From contig NC_092567.1 in NCBI RefSeq assembly GCF_037975245.1, positions 601,501-665,500 of the forward strand: a stretch of 64,000 nucleotides of DNA. The letters run 5' to 3'. Below are positions 63,366 to 64,000 of this stretch, piece by piece (positions within the stretch are counted from its first letter, which is position 1; every line of letters starts with the position of its first letter). This DNA is from Apostichopus japonicus. Taxonomy: Eukaryota > Echinodermata > Holothuroidea > Aspidochirotida > Stichopodidae. Position numbers and translations under genes: made by a program. The notes below the pieces were generated by a model, which was not told the DNA's origin, searched no databases, and saw nothing but the letters and a program-made list of their open reading frames with translations.

Positions 63366-64000
63366 GTACAATGCCTTATAACTTGTGCAGTAATCAGTTA
63401 AATTGTTAGTTTCTCAAATCCAGATTTAAATGTGCAAGAAATCTGACCATAAATACAGTGTTGACAATAGTGAGAAAAAATATTGATTGCATTTGCATCC
63501 ATGGGCAACAGCTTCGAATGCAAATAGGGTAGAAAACTGAACCAGTTTTTTGGGGTTATATGTAAATCAATCTATCGTCAGCTTCTGTTGTGTGGGCAAA
63601 TACACTTTGAACAAGAATGTTATTTAAACATGATGGTCACTGCAGGGAAACAAAAATGAACTGTTAATTTGGCTGGTGATTTGAAGCCCTGAAGACAGAT
63701 TTCAAAGTCAGTCTTGCAGTATAAGGATACTTCTTTATGCAAAAACTGGCAAGTCAAGCTGCGTTTTGAATTTTGTAATTATCAAATGCTAGCAAAGTGC
63801 TGATAAAGGAATAGCTATGGTTACTTTTGTGTGTGTGTGAATCACCTAGATGTCATGGGAGTGCAAACCAAAAAAACTACATATATAATGAAGAAATCAT
63901 ACAATATTAATCCAGGGGCTTTTACTATTCCAAAGCTTCAAGCTATATTGTCACACTGTTTAGTTACGATTTCCAAAGCATTATCACACTGTTTAGTATA

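Noticed and set aside
1-64000. tRNA or rRNA genes
   Set aside because: No A-box/B-box pair with a foldable cloverleaf and no conserved rRNA block was recognised by eye on either strand. tRNAscan-SE and Infernal would be the decisive tests.

Overview
This is a metazoan nuclear genome window: intron-rich, AT-rich, with GT-AG introns, long introns full of transposon debris and minisatellites, and no operons. The four well-supported host genes have deuterostome-like protein sequences. Taken with the gypsy element, CR1/L2-like non-LTR 3' ends, hAT and TTAA elements, and the TAGGCCTA-rich promoter DNA, a marine invertebrate is likely, most plausibly an echinoderm such as a sea cucumber. The taxon is inference; no lineage marker is decisive.

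Layout. (1) 1-3.6 kb, + strand: the last two coding exons of a class I sirtuin (SIRT3/SIRT2-like) whose catalytic core lies upstream of the window. (2) 7.6-23.7 kb, + strand: the complete coding region of NCAPH2, the kleisin-beta subunit of condensin II, in 16 coding exons giving 617 residues. All exon phases close. (3) 24.2-26.4 kb: an array of about 45 copies of a 49-bp satellite. (4) 31.7-36.6 kb, - strand: a complete two-exon PPP1R15 (GADD34/CReP-type) gene of 835 residues. Upstream on its strand are ATF4-type and CRE motifs and a tiny uORF. (5) 37-45 kb: a transposon-rich intergenic stretch with two hAT-type non-autonomous elements, a TIR element, two tandem units carrying the 5' part of U2 snRNA, and a palindrome containing a complete hammerhead-ribozyme-like motif. 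(6) 45.05-49.73 kb, - strand: a gypsy/Metaviridae-type LTR retrotransposon with gag and pol in different frames, ending 77 bp before a host exon. (7) 49.8-56.8 kb, + strand: KMT5B/C (SUV4-20), seven coding exons and 620 residues. (8) 57-63 kb: intergenic DNA with two G-rich minisatellites. (9) 63.2-63.4 kb, + strand: the first coding exon of an unidentified gene that leaves the window.

Two of the host genes have related roles in chromatin. NCAPH2 compacts mitotic chromosomes, and SUV4-20 makes H4K20me2/3, a mark connected in the literature to condensin II and chromatin compaction. PPP1R15 restores translation after eIF2-alpha phosphorylation. There is no sequence evidence that these neighbours are co-regulated.

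The most unusual recurring signal is that tandem duplications repeatedly include an exon end together with its 5' splice site. I see five independent cases in three genes. Other notable points are the hammerhead-like palindrome, the U2-snRNA chimeras, two sets of inverted MITEs flanking internal NCAPH2 exons, and a hAT element inserted inside a minisatellite in the SET-domain intron of KMT5B.
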